From NCBI GenBank assembly GCA_037178675.1, contig JAYMGJ010000009.1:1-31946 (forward strand): a stretch of 31,946 bases of DNA. The letters run 5' to 3'. Under the pieces are notes generated by a model. The model saw only the letters and a program-made list of their open reading frames with translations, was not told the DNA's origin and did not search any database. A program made the translations under genes and the position numbers. Positions 20,231 through 31,946 of the stretch are shown in pieces (position 1 is the first letter of the stretch; every line of letters begins with the position of its first letter). The DNA comes from Scleroderma bovista. Taxonomy: Eukaryota > Basidiomycota > Agaricomycetes > Boletales > Sclerodermataceae.

Positions 20231-22369
20231 ATGGGAATTTTACCTTACCCAAATCCTCGCTTCCTCCCCCACCATCCTCATCATGTTTCCCATCCCCTTT
20301 CTCCTCATACAACTAACTCACTTCTTCCATCAGGCAATGAACGCAACGACAACGACTTGTTCACGTCGCCTTTACCAAACGAAGTGCCAGGGCCGATCGG
20401 CACGCAGGGCCCAACTGGGTTCTCCTACTCGGCTCAGATCAGCCCACCTGCATTCCATCAAGTCATTCCAAGTATATTTAGTTCACTCTGACGAGCTAAC
20501 AGTTTTTTAGGGTGCATATATGCACGACCACTGGCTTAGTTTCTTGCACGATAGGTGCAATGCGCTCGAGCGCAATTTGGTCCAAGTCACTGCCGAGCGC
20601 GATACAATCAAGTACGTATATGAATATTTGAATGTCTATATTTTCTATGGCTAACTCTCACACGGCAGGAACCTTTTCGACCAACTTGCCGGCGTAGTCA
20701 AATTGCCATCGTCTGCACCAACCATCCTGGAGGTTGACTCTTTTCTGCAGGAAACGAACAAAGACGAGAAGCCTCTGACGCGCGAGACGCATAAAGAAGT
20801 GCGTTTCTGGACAAGAAAGGACTACAACGACTGGCTGGACTCCCCAGAAGCCCAACGTAGCAACCGCGGCCTATATGGGTACCTCAAAAAGGAAAACGGC
20901 GAAGTCCCTGAGGCCAACAAACTCGAAAATGCTTGGAAAGCATTACGAGCGGGATGGACGGAACTTGCCCAACGCAACATGGCTCCAGACACCTGGGGCA
21001 AGGCCAGCACGAGTACCCGGCAATTCATACATTCGACCATGGAGAAGGGATTCTCGTTCTTCAAGCTCGCCGAGGATGGATGGAAGCTTGACTATCTTTG
21101 CACGCATCTATACCCCTCCTGGTGCTCTTCCCGTTTGGATGCCGATGGGAACTTGAAGAAGAACGCACGCAACACTGTCAAGGAAGAAGCATCCGACGAG
21201 GACAAAGATCTCGAAGTCAGCAAGCCCATCATTAAGAAGCGGAAGGGGCACGCGGATACTTTACGGCCATCGAGCAAGAAACAAAAAGGTGAGTTATTCT
21301 ATATGATACTGTCTACTGATCAGTCGAGCCAGCACAGTGGAGAACGTGCCAGGCACTCACGAAGGCATCGCTCGTGGGTATGGGCAGTCATCCAGCCCAT
21401 CCAGCCACTCAGGCACTGTAGGGGTGACGAGCCCAGGTCTGAGTGCTTTAAAAAAAATTCTCTTGCTCATACCCGCATAGAGACGCCTGTCCATGATTTC
21501 CGACAGAGTGAAGAGGAGGATGCCATGGAACAATCACAAGAATCAGAGGGTCTCGGTGAGTACTTGATTATCCTATTGGCGCTACTAACATTTCCTTAGA
21601 GCCACACACGATTCACACCACCAAATCGGACGTCCGCCCAATGGAAAGCAACACGCTTGGGACACTGCCTGCACAAGCTAGTACAAGCCAACCGGAGTGC
21701 TCAGCGAACAAGGAAAACTCGCCGGTTGTCAACAACGTGCCCGCCACCCACAGCTCGGTGCCATATGACCCCATGTAAGTATTTGGCTAATTGACGGTCA
21801 CTTCACTGATCGTCGGAATGCAGGCTTTTATTGGCTAGCGCTGCATCAAAAGTGAAGACAGCGGCTGTCCCTCCCATCCCAGATCCCCCAAAGCCGTGCC
21901 CTACTGGGCCATCCCATCTGTCTGGTGAGTGCTCGACAAACACGCCAAGCGATGGATCCGGCGGTTCGGACACAACTACGAATAGTACAACAGCCAAAGC
22001 CAAGGCGAAATTATGGCCATCGAGCACCAAAAACGGACGGTAAGTACAGTTTATTATAACTGATGCGCTTGCTAACACGCTCTCTAGGAATCTCTGTATG
22101 CTACGATGGCTGAAACAAGTGAACGTGAACGGACAAAAAGAGGACTTCTGTGCCTACTATGACAAGGTGCTGATGCCGGCTCAACGCGAAGTATGTCTCA
22201 TTCATTCTTATGGCCAGGTACTAATGAGATAAAATTCCAGGCTTATGAAAAAGAAGCCAAGGAACTGGTGAATGAGAAAGCGATACGAGAGGCGCGCTCA
22301 TTCGTCAGCAGGTTGACACAAATGGCTGGTCCAAGGTCGTTATCGAGACCGGAAAGCTCTACTAGATAA
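20231..22369 (+). CDS. Unknown multi-exon protein, third gene of the KDZ element
   Basis: Well-supported exons: 20511-20611 (GAYMHDHWLSFLHDRC), 20669-21288, about 21480-21555, 21600-21775, 21825-22039, 22089-22191 and 22242-22369, with in-phase GT..AG introns and a TAA stop. The first exon is less sure: 20231-20461 keeps the frame but needs a GTCATT donor. A small exon near 21324-21370 is optional. The main conserved-looking block is FWTRKDYNDWLDSPEAQ ... RGLYGYLKKENG ... WKALRAGWTELAQRNMAPDTW ... FIHSTMEKGFSFFKLAEDGW ... LDYLCTHLYPSW (about 20800-21125), helical and rich in Trp. Then comes a basic KKRKG stretch (possible nuclear signal), a Ser/Thr-rich middle and a helical C-terminus (LCMLRWLKQVNVNGQ). 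It resembles a recurrent Agaricomycete hypothetical family with no function known to me. The frame is intact throughout, which argues for recent selection. Confidence 0.68.
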
Positions 22370-22892
22370 CTACGCCCTCATTTTCATCGGCACCCGCATT
22401 CTTTTGGGCATCCCTTTCGTGCATTGAAGTTGATGCAATTACAGGACGGTTTCTTACTTTATTGATCAGTATATTGACACCTTGGCCTTGCAGGCATTTT
22501 TGGAACGACAATGGACGTCAGACGGTCCTGTTATTATCACCTGCATACATCCATGTACGCATACCCTGCACCCTGCTAGATACACCTACATATTAGAATG
22601 TAATATACCATCATTTTTGAGCCTATTTGCAGCAGTGTGAGCGCAGGTGACGAAATATTACCAGATATGAGCAGGTGTGACTTCATAATATCACATCATA
22701 TGGGAGCATATGTGGGCATATTGCACAAGGTGCACGGCGGCACAGCAGGATATTCCCAGATATGCGCAGGTATGATTACACGAAAAAAATGAGATAGCGT
22801 GATACAGAGTCGTGCCCCCGTATACTACGTCAGTCTCATAATACGACCCAGTGTGACTCAGTATGACCACATCTGAGTTTCTTCAATAAGTG
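22370..22892. repeat. Right subterminal region of the KDZ element with short repeats
   Basis: Non-coding. A 20-bp motif CCAGATATGNGCAGGTRTGA occurs at 22661-22680 and 22756-22775 with two mismatches, and a partial version (GAGCGCAGGTGACG) near 22639. Such subterminal repeats commonly serve as transposase binding sites; that role is inferred. Confidence 0.5.
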
Positions 22893-22941
22893 ATATCTCG
22901 TCACACCACATCCTACCAGGCAATAACCAGTTTTCACTGGG
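22893..22941 (-). repeat. Right terminal inverted repeat of the KDZ element
   Basis: Reverse complement of 15326-15374 over 49 bp. Confidence 0.88.
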
Positions 22942-22996
22942 GGTGATGTGCGACTGGGCGAGCTCTTTCATTGTAATCGGAGGACCTGCCGGTGGA

Positions 22997-24417
22997 TAGG
23001 CAAAAGCACGGGTACGGGTGTACCCGTGCGGGTCCTGGGTGTGGGTACCACACGGGTGCGGGTGTGGGTCAGCACTGGGGCACCTGCGCCAAAACCCGCA
23101 CCCATGGGCACGGGTACAGCCACCCGCGGAAGTTGATTACATAACATAGTACTGACGTCTCGCGCATCATAGTATTCAACTACATACTGTGCCAAGGTAA
23201 GCCCTCTCCTACTCTGATCACCTTGGCTACTAACCTTTCGATGTCGCTCCCCAGTCCTTCTCTGTCCACCTTCCGCTCGCCGTCGCTTGGTTTACGACGC
23301 ACCCACGGCCACATGGATGACAGCAACGACCAGCATTGACAGCGCAGCCACCACCACGACCACCACAACGATGCACCCGCGACCACGACGACCTGCACGA
23401 CGACCAGCGTCACGGCCATCATGTCCCTCTGGATGACGACAATGACGACGACGACAGCAGCGCATCCACGCCAGATCGACGACGACGACGACGGCAGCGT
23501 GTCCACACGAGCACGATGAAGATGACAACGTCAAGATGCTGATGGAAAATGCCATGGCGAGACGATGACGACGAGGACAGCAGCGCGTGCACGCCAGAAT
23601 GACAACGACGATGACAAAAACCAGCATCAATGGCGCAGCCACCACCACGACAAAGACGACGACGACGAGGCATGCATGGCAAATGCCACCATGACACGGC
23701 GACGATGACAATGGCGACGGCAGCAGTGCGTCCACGCCAGAATGATGAAGACGATCACGGTGAGTCGGCAACGTGTCCACGCCAGCACGAAGACATCGAG
23801 ACGCCCACGGCAAGACGACAACAACAACGCCAGTGCGTGCATGCCAGCGCCAGGACGACGGAGGCGACCACCCCTCCACCCAGCCTCGCAATGACAACGA
23901 GACGCCCATGGCAAATGCCAAGGGTGAGAGGACAACAATGACGCCAGCGCGTGCACACCAGCGCCAGGACAATGGGGGCGACCACTCCTCCACCCAGCCT
24001 TGCGATGACGACGATCGGACGCCCGTGGCAAGGCGAGACAATGACAATGACGCCAGCGCATGCACACCAGCGCCAGGACAACAGAGGCGACGATCCTTCC
24101 ATCCAGCATGACCACACGATGACCATCACACGACGGCGACAACCCTCCACCCAGCACAATGACATTGACGATCGTCGACCTCCCCACCCTCCGTTCTAGC
24201 GCGATAACGTACTGTATCATGTTGTAGCTACAATTTATTTACTTCAGTATATAGTATTACTACGCCCGAAGGTCCCACCCGCGCGGGTGTCTTTTCGGGT
24301 GGCAAAATCTGCAATCCGATGAGACACCCGGACCCATGGGTCCGGGTGTTCAATTAGCACGGATCCGGGTGCGGGTATGCAGGTGGACACCCGTGGGTAC
24401 ACCCGTGCCATTCCCTA
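22997..24417. mobile_element. Non-autonomous hAT-like element with exact 8-bp target-site duplication
   Basis: The ends are imperfect inverted repeats: TAGGCAAAAGCACGGGT at 22997 and, on the opposite strand, TAGGGAATGGCACGGGT ending at 24417. Both are followed inward by many GGGTACCCG/ACCCGTG-type repeats as in hAT termini. CCGGTGGA is present immediately outside both ends (22989-22996 and 24418-24425), a perfect 8-bp duplication as hAT transposases make. The interior has no transposase. It holds a low-complexity GACGACGAC-rich stretch and a minisatellite; the overlapping open frames there (Arg/Asp/Ser-rich in several frames) are composition artefacts. Confidence 0.85.
23456..24110. repeat. 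Degenerate minisatellite inside the hAT-like element
   Basis: Imperfect tandem units share CGCGTGCACACCAGCGCCAGGAC-like and GACGCCCATGGCAA-like cores. In the right half the GCGCCAGGAC core recurs at 23848, 23961 and 24070 (113 and 109 bp apart). Earlier units are more diverged and mixed with GAC/GATGAC runs. Confidence 0.6.
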
Positions 24418-24425
24418 CCGGTGGA

Positions 24426-24530
24426 GTGCTGGGTGCTGCAAATAAACGGGATCAACAGTACACGCACCTCGAGTTCGTCGTAGGATAGCGAGACTTGAGC
24501 GTCCGCGGCATAGGGTAAGTCGGTGGACAT
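24426..24530 (-). pseudogene. Possible first exons of a disrupted host gene
   Basis: On the minus strand an ATG at 24530 opens MSTDLPYAADAQVSLSYDEL, then GTGCGT..TTTGCAG (a short, 32-nt candidate intron) and HPALHRQV, where the hAT-like element is inserted. Beyond that element the frame meets TGA near 22970, and then the KDZ repeat. Position and orientation fit a gene transcribed divergently from the U2AF65 copy. I do not recognise the protein and the reading is short, so this is tentative. Confidence 0.25.
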
Positions 24531-24637
24531 GGTAGAGATGTACTAGGAGACAAGTTGTTCCTAGAAGTGCTGCAAGGAGCGAACAAGTTTCACTGGGAAG
24601 CTGTGCGGCAGTGTCGGGGGTCTACTGAGAGGATGAG

Positions 24638-26012
24638 AGAGAGAGAATTCCAAATTTATATCCCACTGCAAGCAAACAAAAAGTGCTAAGACACGGTGCC
24701 ACAGGGCCGTAGGAGAGTAACGTATTTAGAGAGAAAAGGTACTATATAACAAGTATTTGTAGGTCATCTAGGTATGAGGGTCTTATGGAGTAACCACAGT
24801 GGAAACATGATGCGTGCAATAAACAGAATAGTCCGATGCTGATGATGATGCGAAAATTCACGATCTGGAAAAAAGGGGGGTCAGTACGACGTTGCGGTTG
24901 TGCAGGAAATACTTTGGGTGGGTAGGGGTCATGTGAGGTGTCCGTTGGGGACATTTTGCGTGTGGTAAGGACGGCGGGAGTGACCTGGGTAGAAGGGAGG
25001 TCAGAGTAGTGTCATGATTGTACTGGAGGTACTTCGGGTGGGGTGGGGGCGCGATGTTTTTTGAATGCGTTGGTGGCGCGGAGGAATTTTACCAATGCCT
25101 CTATGCCTTCTGTGGTGCCGATGATGTCAGACGTGACAAGATCCTCAGAGGCGGATTTGAGGATCTGGCGTTGTTCTTCATACGTGGGGCAGGTGGCTAT
25201 GATGTGGTCGCGCGATTGGAGTAGTTCGCCACATGGGCAGGAGCGGTCTTCCGTGGGGACGTGTTTGTTGTAGTATTCACCCATAAAGGCGTGACCTGTG
25301 CGACATTGGATGAGGCGGCCATAGATGTCGCGGGGTGTATGGGTGAAATGCTCGTGGGGTTTTAGGGCCGGGGTGAATCTATTTGCTTGTAGGAAGCCGC
25401 TTGGGCGTTGGAGTTGCTTGTGCCATTCTTCCGTCCAGGCTGAGACAAGGCGTTGACGGGATTGGGATTTCTCGTGGGAGAGGGAGATGGGTGGGTTGTC
25501 TACAATGATTTCAGTTGCTGCTTTCGCCAGGGTGTCCGCTCGTTCATTGCCAACGATGTTTTTGTGACCGGGTGCCCACGCGATTTCAACGTAGTGTTGG
25601 TTCGAGGACTCGAGGAACGAGATGATGAGAGAGCGGGTGTGCAGGTTGGTGTGTTGGGATGAACCCGGTACAGCGTCGAATGCCATCTGGACAGCGGCTT
25701 GGTTGTCAGCGAAGACGTGGATGTGGGTGACGTTGTTTTCTGTTGCGAAGTCTATGGCAGCCTTCACTGCTGCGTTGATGGCGGTGGCTTCTGCATCGTA
25801 AACTTCCATGTAAGGGCCCAAAGGTTTGGACCCATGGAAGACTTCATGGGGGCCGTGGACCGTGGTATCCTGTCCATCCAGCTCCTGCGCTCTGCTGACC
25901 TGCTTCGTCTTTGTGCAGTGATCCGTCGGAGTAGGTCAGGATGTGGGATGGGTCTGATTGAAAGGTGTGGATGTGTTTGATGTGGGCCGCGGCAGCTTTG
26001 TCTTTGTCGTCT
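24638..26012 (-). mobile_element. 5'-truncated LINE insertion with 17-bp target-site duplication
   Basis: TCTACTGAGAGGATGAG occurs at 24621-24637 and again at 26013-26029, directly flanking a minus-strand segment that holds only the RNase H end and 3' region of a LINE. A long target duplication, 5' truncation and a simple-sequence 3' end (AG/CT run at 24634-24645) are what target-primed reverse transcription leaves. The 24640-25010 part is the presumed 3' untranslated region, without a supported gene. Confidence 0.8.
25012..26010 (-). pseudogene. LINE RNase H domain and C-terminus, one frameshift
   Basis: The minus strand reads HILTYSDGSLHKDE (first catalytic Asp, about 25935-25890). After a one-base shift near 25850 it continues with PYMEVYDAEATAINAAVKAA (catalytic Glu), HVFADNQAAVQMAF (Asp), APGHKNIVGNERADTLAKAA (last His/Asp pair), and a C-terminal zinc-knuckle-like part RSCPCGELLQSRDHIIATCP, to a stop at 25012-25014. 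Such RNase H tails occur at the end of reverse transcriptases of fungal LINEs (Tad-like). No RT domain is present. All four RNase H active-site residues are kept, but the frameshift separates the first from the rest. Confidence 0.82.
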
Positions 26013-26108
26013 TCTACTGAGAGGATGAGTCTGCACTTCCTTTTTTCTTTCTCTCGCTCATCATCATCACCTCGACAAGTAAACACACACTCACTCAGGC
26101 TCTCCAAG

Positions 26109-28431
<2,323 letters not shown>

Positions 28432-28889
28432 AGCATCAGGTATTTATTGTGCTGGTGCTGGTGACTCGCTGCTCAATATGTATGACACATGCTTCAAAAG
28501 TACCTAGCTATATCTGCTTTCCTTTACAAATTCTCGATGCCTTTGTATGTATGTCGTCATTGTCATCCATGACATGGTTTGTTTCTTTGACCGTCCTATG
28601 CATTCTCTCACTGCTTAGTCGGGGGGTATACTGTGCTTCGAGACTGGCATGGTTGACATCTGTGTTTGATTTGCCTCTTCTGATGTGTTATCATAGTGTT
28701 GGTCTTGCAAAATCTAAACACCCTGTCTCAGAACTACACAATGACTTGACTAAGTGGTATAAAAATGACAATACAGAACCTTCTGATAGAAATAAAAACA
28801 AAATGTGAGTTGTGGAAGCTGTCAGAGCAGTGCTAGTTTCAGGTAGTTCAGTCACAAACCCTCGCAAAAGTGGGTCATCGGACATGTAC
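28432..28889. other. Intergenic region downstream of the U2AF65 copy
   Basis: AT-rich sequence without a supported gene; the open frame 28389-28808 overlaps the end of U2AF65 in another frame and has no family content. A transition to repeat units begins near 28890. Confidence 0.5.
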
Positions 28890-29690
28890 ATTTGCCTGTA
28901 AAGGTGGAACTAGCCGACGCCGGCCGATGCTCGCAGAACTGGGCCAGGCCGATGTTTTCTATTATTGCAAATCTAGTACAGGCCTGAGGGACATTAATCA
29001 CTGCAAAACTGGGATGGGCTGATGTTTGATAAAAATTGCAGAACTGGGACTGGTGGGAGCATTGTAAAACTAGGTCAGGCCTGTTGAACAAAAAAATTGA
29101 CAAGTGTTGCAAAGCTGGGACTGGCCGATGTTGTAGATACATTGCAAAACTGGGTCAGGCCTGTTGAGAAAAAAGTTGTCAATTACTGCAAAACTGGGTC
29201 AGGCTGACATGGCAGAATGGGGTCAGGCCTTTTGAGGAAAAAATTGTCAAGCATTGCAAAACTGGGTCAGGCTGACATTGTATATACATTGCAGAACTGG
29301 ATCAGGCCTGTTGAGAAAAAAAGTTGTCAAGCATTGCAAAACTGGGTCAGGCTGACATTGCAGAACTGGGTCAGGCCTGTTGAGGAAAAAGTTGTCAAGC
29401 ATTGCAAAACTGGGCCAGGCTGACATTGCAGAACTGGGTCAGGCCTGTTGAGGAAAAAGTTGTCAAGCATTGCAAAACTGGGCCAGGCTGACATTGCAGA
29501 ACTGGGTCAGGCCTGTTGAGGAAATAGTTGTCAAGCATTGCAAAACTGGGTCAGGCTGACATTGCAGAACTGGGTCAGGCCTGTTGAGAAACAAAGTTGT
29601 CAAGTACTGCAAAACTGGGTCAGGCCTGTTGAGCAAAAAAGTTGTCAACCATTGCAAAACTGGGTCAGACCCAAAATTGATACACATTGC
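28890..29690. repeat. 68-bp minisatellite
   Basis: Units contain two half-copies of TTGCARAACTGGGTCAGGC followed by CTGTTGAGGAAAAAGTTGTC. In the regular part the ATTGCAAAACTGGG start recurs at 29333, 29401, 29469 and 29537, exactly 68 bp apart. The left part (28890-29330) is more diverged and shorter in period. Open frames on both strands here are repeat artefacts. Confidence 0.88.
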
Positions 29691-31790
29691 AGAATTAAAT
29701 TACTGTGCTGACTACCAAAAATGTGGACCATTGATTAGGCAATATTGTGTACTGTTGGTGTGATAGTGTTGACTACCAAAGATGTGCAGCTTGGATTATC
29801 TAATGTTGTGTTCTATTGGTGTGGTAGTGCTGATTACCAAAAATGCGGACTATTGATTAGCCAATGTTGTGTAGTGTTGTTGTTGTAGTGTACTACCAAA
29901 AATGTGTAGTATTGATTACCTAATGTTGGGTACTCTTGGTGTGGTAGTGCTGATTACCAAAAATGCGGACTATTGATTGGCCAATGTTGTGTAGTGTTGT
30001 TGTTGTAGTGTACTACCAAAAATGTGTAGTATTGATTACCTAATGTTGGGTACTCTTGGTGTGGTAGTGCTGATTACCAAAAATGCGGACTATTGATCAA
30101 CCAATATTGTGTGGTGTTGTTGTAGTGTACTACCAAAAAAAGTGTAGTACTGATTACCTAATGTTGTGTAGTATTGATGTGATAGTGTTCATTACCAAAA
30201 ATGCGGACTGTTGATTAGCCAATATTGTGTAGTGTTGTTGTTGTAGTGTACTACCAAAGATGTGTAGTATTGATTATCTAATGTTTTGTACTGTTGGTGT
30301 GGTAGTGTTGATTACCAAAAATGTGTAGCTTGGATTACCTAATGTTGTGTGCTGTTGGTGTGGTAGTGCTGATTACCAAAAATGCGAACCATTAGCCAAT
30401 GTTGTGCAGTGTTGTTGTTGTGCAGTGTTGTTGTTGTAGTGTTGATTACCAAAAATGTGTAGCTTGGATTACCTAATGTTGTGTACTGTTGGTGTGGTAG
30501 TGCTGATTACCAAAAATGCGAACCATTAGCCAATGTTGTGCAGTGTTGTTGTTGTAGTGTTGATTACCAAAAATGTGTAGCTTGGATTACCTAATGTTGT
30601 GTACTGTTGGTGTGGTAGTGCTGATTACCAAAAATGCGAACCATTAGCCAATATTGTGTAGTGTTGTTGTTGTAGTGTACTACCAGAAATGTGTAGTATT
30701 AATTACCTAATGTTGTGTACTATTGATGTGGTAGTGTTGATTACCAAAAATGCGAACTATTGATCAACCAATGTTGTGTAGTGTCATTGTTGTAGTGTTG
30801 ATTACCAAAAATGTGTAGCTTGGATTACCTAATGTTGTGTACTGTTGGTGTGGTAGTGTTGATTACCAAAAATGCGGACTATTGATTAGTCAATATTGTG
30901 TAGTGTTGATTACCAAAAATGTGTAGTTTGGATTACCTAATGTTGTGTACTGTTGGTGTGGTAGTACTGATTATCAAAAATGCGGACTATTGATTAGTTG
31001 TTGTAGTGTACTAACAAAAATGTGTAGTATTGATTATCTAATGTTGTGTACTGTTGGTGTAGTAGTACTGATCATCAAAAATGCGGACTATTGATTAGTT
31101 GTTGTAGTGTACTACCAAAAATGTGTAGTTTGGATGACCTAATGTTGTGTACTGTTGGTGTGGTAGTGTTGATTATCAAAAGTGCGGACTATTGGTTAGT
31201 CAATATTGTGTAGTGTTAATTACCAAAAATGTGTAGTTTGGATTACCTAATGTTGTGTATTGTTGGTGTGGTAGTGTTGATTATCAAAAATGCGGACTAT
31301 TGATTAGCCAATATTGTGTAGTTTGGATTACCTAATGTTGTGTACTGTTGGTGTAGTAGTGCTGATTATCAAAAATGCGGACTATTGATTAGCCAATATT
31401 GTGTAGTGTTGTTGTTGTAGTGTACTACCAAAAATGTGTAGTATTGATTACCTAATGTTGGGTACTCTTGGTGTGGTAGTGCTGATTACCAAAAATGCGG
31501 ACTATTGATCAACCAATATTGTGTGGTGTTGTTGTAGTGTACTACCAAAAATGTGTAGTACTGATTACCTAATGTTGTGTAGTGTTGATGTGATAGTGTT
31601 CATTACCAAAAATGCGGACTGTTGATTAGCCATTATTGTGTAGTATTGTTGTAGTGCACTACCCAAAATCTGTAGTGTTAATTACCCAATGTTGTGTAGT
31701 GTTGATTACCAAAAGTGCGGACTTCTGATTAGCCATTATTGTTTAGTGTTGATTACCAAAAATGCGGACTATTGATTAGGAAATGTAGTG
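29691..31790. repeat. 120-bp AT-rich satellite array
   Basis: Units combine ATTACCAAAAATGCGGACTA, TTGTGTAGTGTTGTTGTTGTAG, TACTACCAAAAATGTGTAG and ATTACCTAATGTTGTG blocks. The ATTACCAAAAATGCGGAC block recurs at 29833, 29953 and 30073 (120 bp apart). Later units vary by loss or gain of the TTG runs and half-units. No coding content. Confidence 0.88.
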
Positions 31791-31946
31791 TAGTGTTTGT
31801 GTATTGGAGTTGATTACCAACATTGTGTAGTTTTCATTAACTAAATAGTCCGCATTTTTGGTAATCAACACTAAACAATAATGGCTAATCAGAAGTCCGC
31901 ACTTTTGGTAATCAACACTACACAACATTGGGTAATTAACACTACA
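31671..31946. repeat. Perfect palindrome: 103-bp arms around a 70-bp spacer, reaching the window end
   Basis: 31671-31773 is the exact reverse complement of 31844-31946 (i + j = 63617). The arms consist of satellite units, so the array turns from direct to inverted orientation here. The inner end stops at 31773/31844 with a mismatch. The outer end cannot be seen because the window ends at the last paired base. Confidence 0.88.

Larger units (their letters stand above)
15326..22941 (+). mobile_element. 7.6-kb KDZ-superfamily DNA transposon with three genes
   Basis: The element is bounded by 49-bp inverted repeats at 15326-15374 and 22893-22941, paired base for base with i + j = 38267. The repeat starts CCCAGTGAAAACTGGTTATT. 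A weaker outward match (CATCA at 15319-15323 with TGATG at 22944-22948) may extend it. Between the repeats are a KDZ transposase (15587-19172, +), an unknown gene (20151-19277, -) and another unknown gene (20231-22369, +). KDZ elements are large eukaryotic DNA transposons known from basidiomycetes, often with accessory genes. I see no TET/JBP-like gene here. The 8 bp on each side differ (TCATCAGG and GGTGATGT), so no target-site duplication is visible. The left flank is an hAT relic and the right flank is different DNA. Confidence 0.75.

Noticed and set aside
22948..24220. Many long overlapping open frames in all frames of the hAT-like element
   Set aside because: They come from GAC/GATGAC low-complexity and minisatellite sequence with few stops in any frame.
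24742..24954. 70-codon minus-strand open frame as a small gene
   Set aside because: It lies in the presumed 3' untranslated tail of the truncated LINE and shows no family features.
29217..29687. Short open frames in the 68-bp array encoding repeated peptides
   Set aside because: The period is not a multiple of three, so the frame shifts each unit; artefacts of the repeat.
28890..31790. Regularly spaced direct repeats resembling a CRISPR array
   Set aside because: Units are contiguous 68- and 120-bp satellites without unique spacers, no cas genes are near, and the genome is eukaryotic.

Overview
The window looks like a transposon-rich stretch of an Agaricomycete (mushroom-forming basidiomycete) genome. 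Evidence: short 45-60 nt introns with GTRNGT donors, an ALG6-type glucosyltransferase, an Agaricales-type NACHT protein, a KDZ (Kyakuja-Dileera-Zisupton) transposase, Ty3/gypsy, hAT and LINE relics, and degraded copies of the splicing genes PRP8 and U2AF65. I saw no rRNA, tRNA or CRISPR array.

Layout. 1-947 (-): 5' part of an apparently intact ALG6 gene running off the left edge. 1587-4264 (+): a NACHT/STAND pseudogene with frameshifts and a stop, cut off before any C-terminal repeats. 4466-5104: an LTR in minus orientation with its polypurine tract at 5105-5117. 5266-6053 (+): a coiled-coil/cysteine-cluster gene truncated by the next element. 6054-12626: two complete 2,097-bp LTRs in inverted orientation, nearly identical, enclosing a decayed Ty3/gypsy pol fragment. 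12627-13801 (-): two overlapping PRP8 pseudogene fragments. 13802-15325 (-): a 5'-truncated hAT element.

15326-22941 is the most interesting unit: a 7.6-kb element with 49-bp terminal inverted repeats carrying three multi-exon genes. These are a KDZ transposase (+), a small unknown gene (-), and a third unknown gene (+) sharing a very short bidirectional promoter with the second. The two partner genes have open, phase-consistent reading frames. The transposase has a complete catalytic core, one ambiguous in-frame TGA, and a 110-bp exon-plus-intron tandem duplication.

22997-24417 is a non-autonomous hAT-like element with an exact 8-bp target-site duplication. 24638-26012 is a 5'-truncated LINE (RNase H and 3' end only) with a 17-bp target-site duplication; it sits in what was a short promoter between a putative minus-strand gene start (24530) and a U2AF65 pseudogene (26109-28431, +). 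From about 28890 to the end are two satellites (68-bp and 120-bp units). The second ends in a perfect 103-bp-arm palindrome that stops exactly at the window edge.

Only ALG6 and the three genes of the KDZ element look potentially functional. Most other coding sequence is pseudogenic or transposon-derived.
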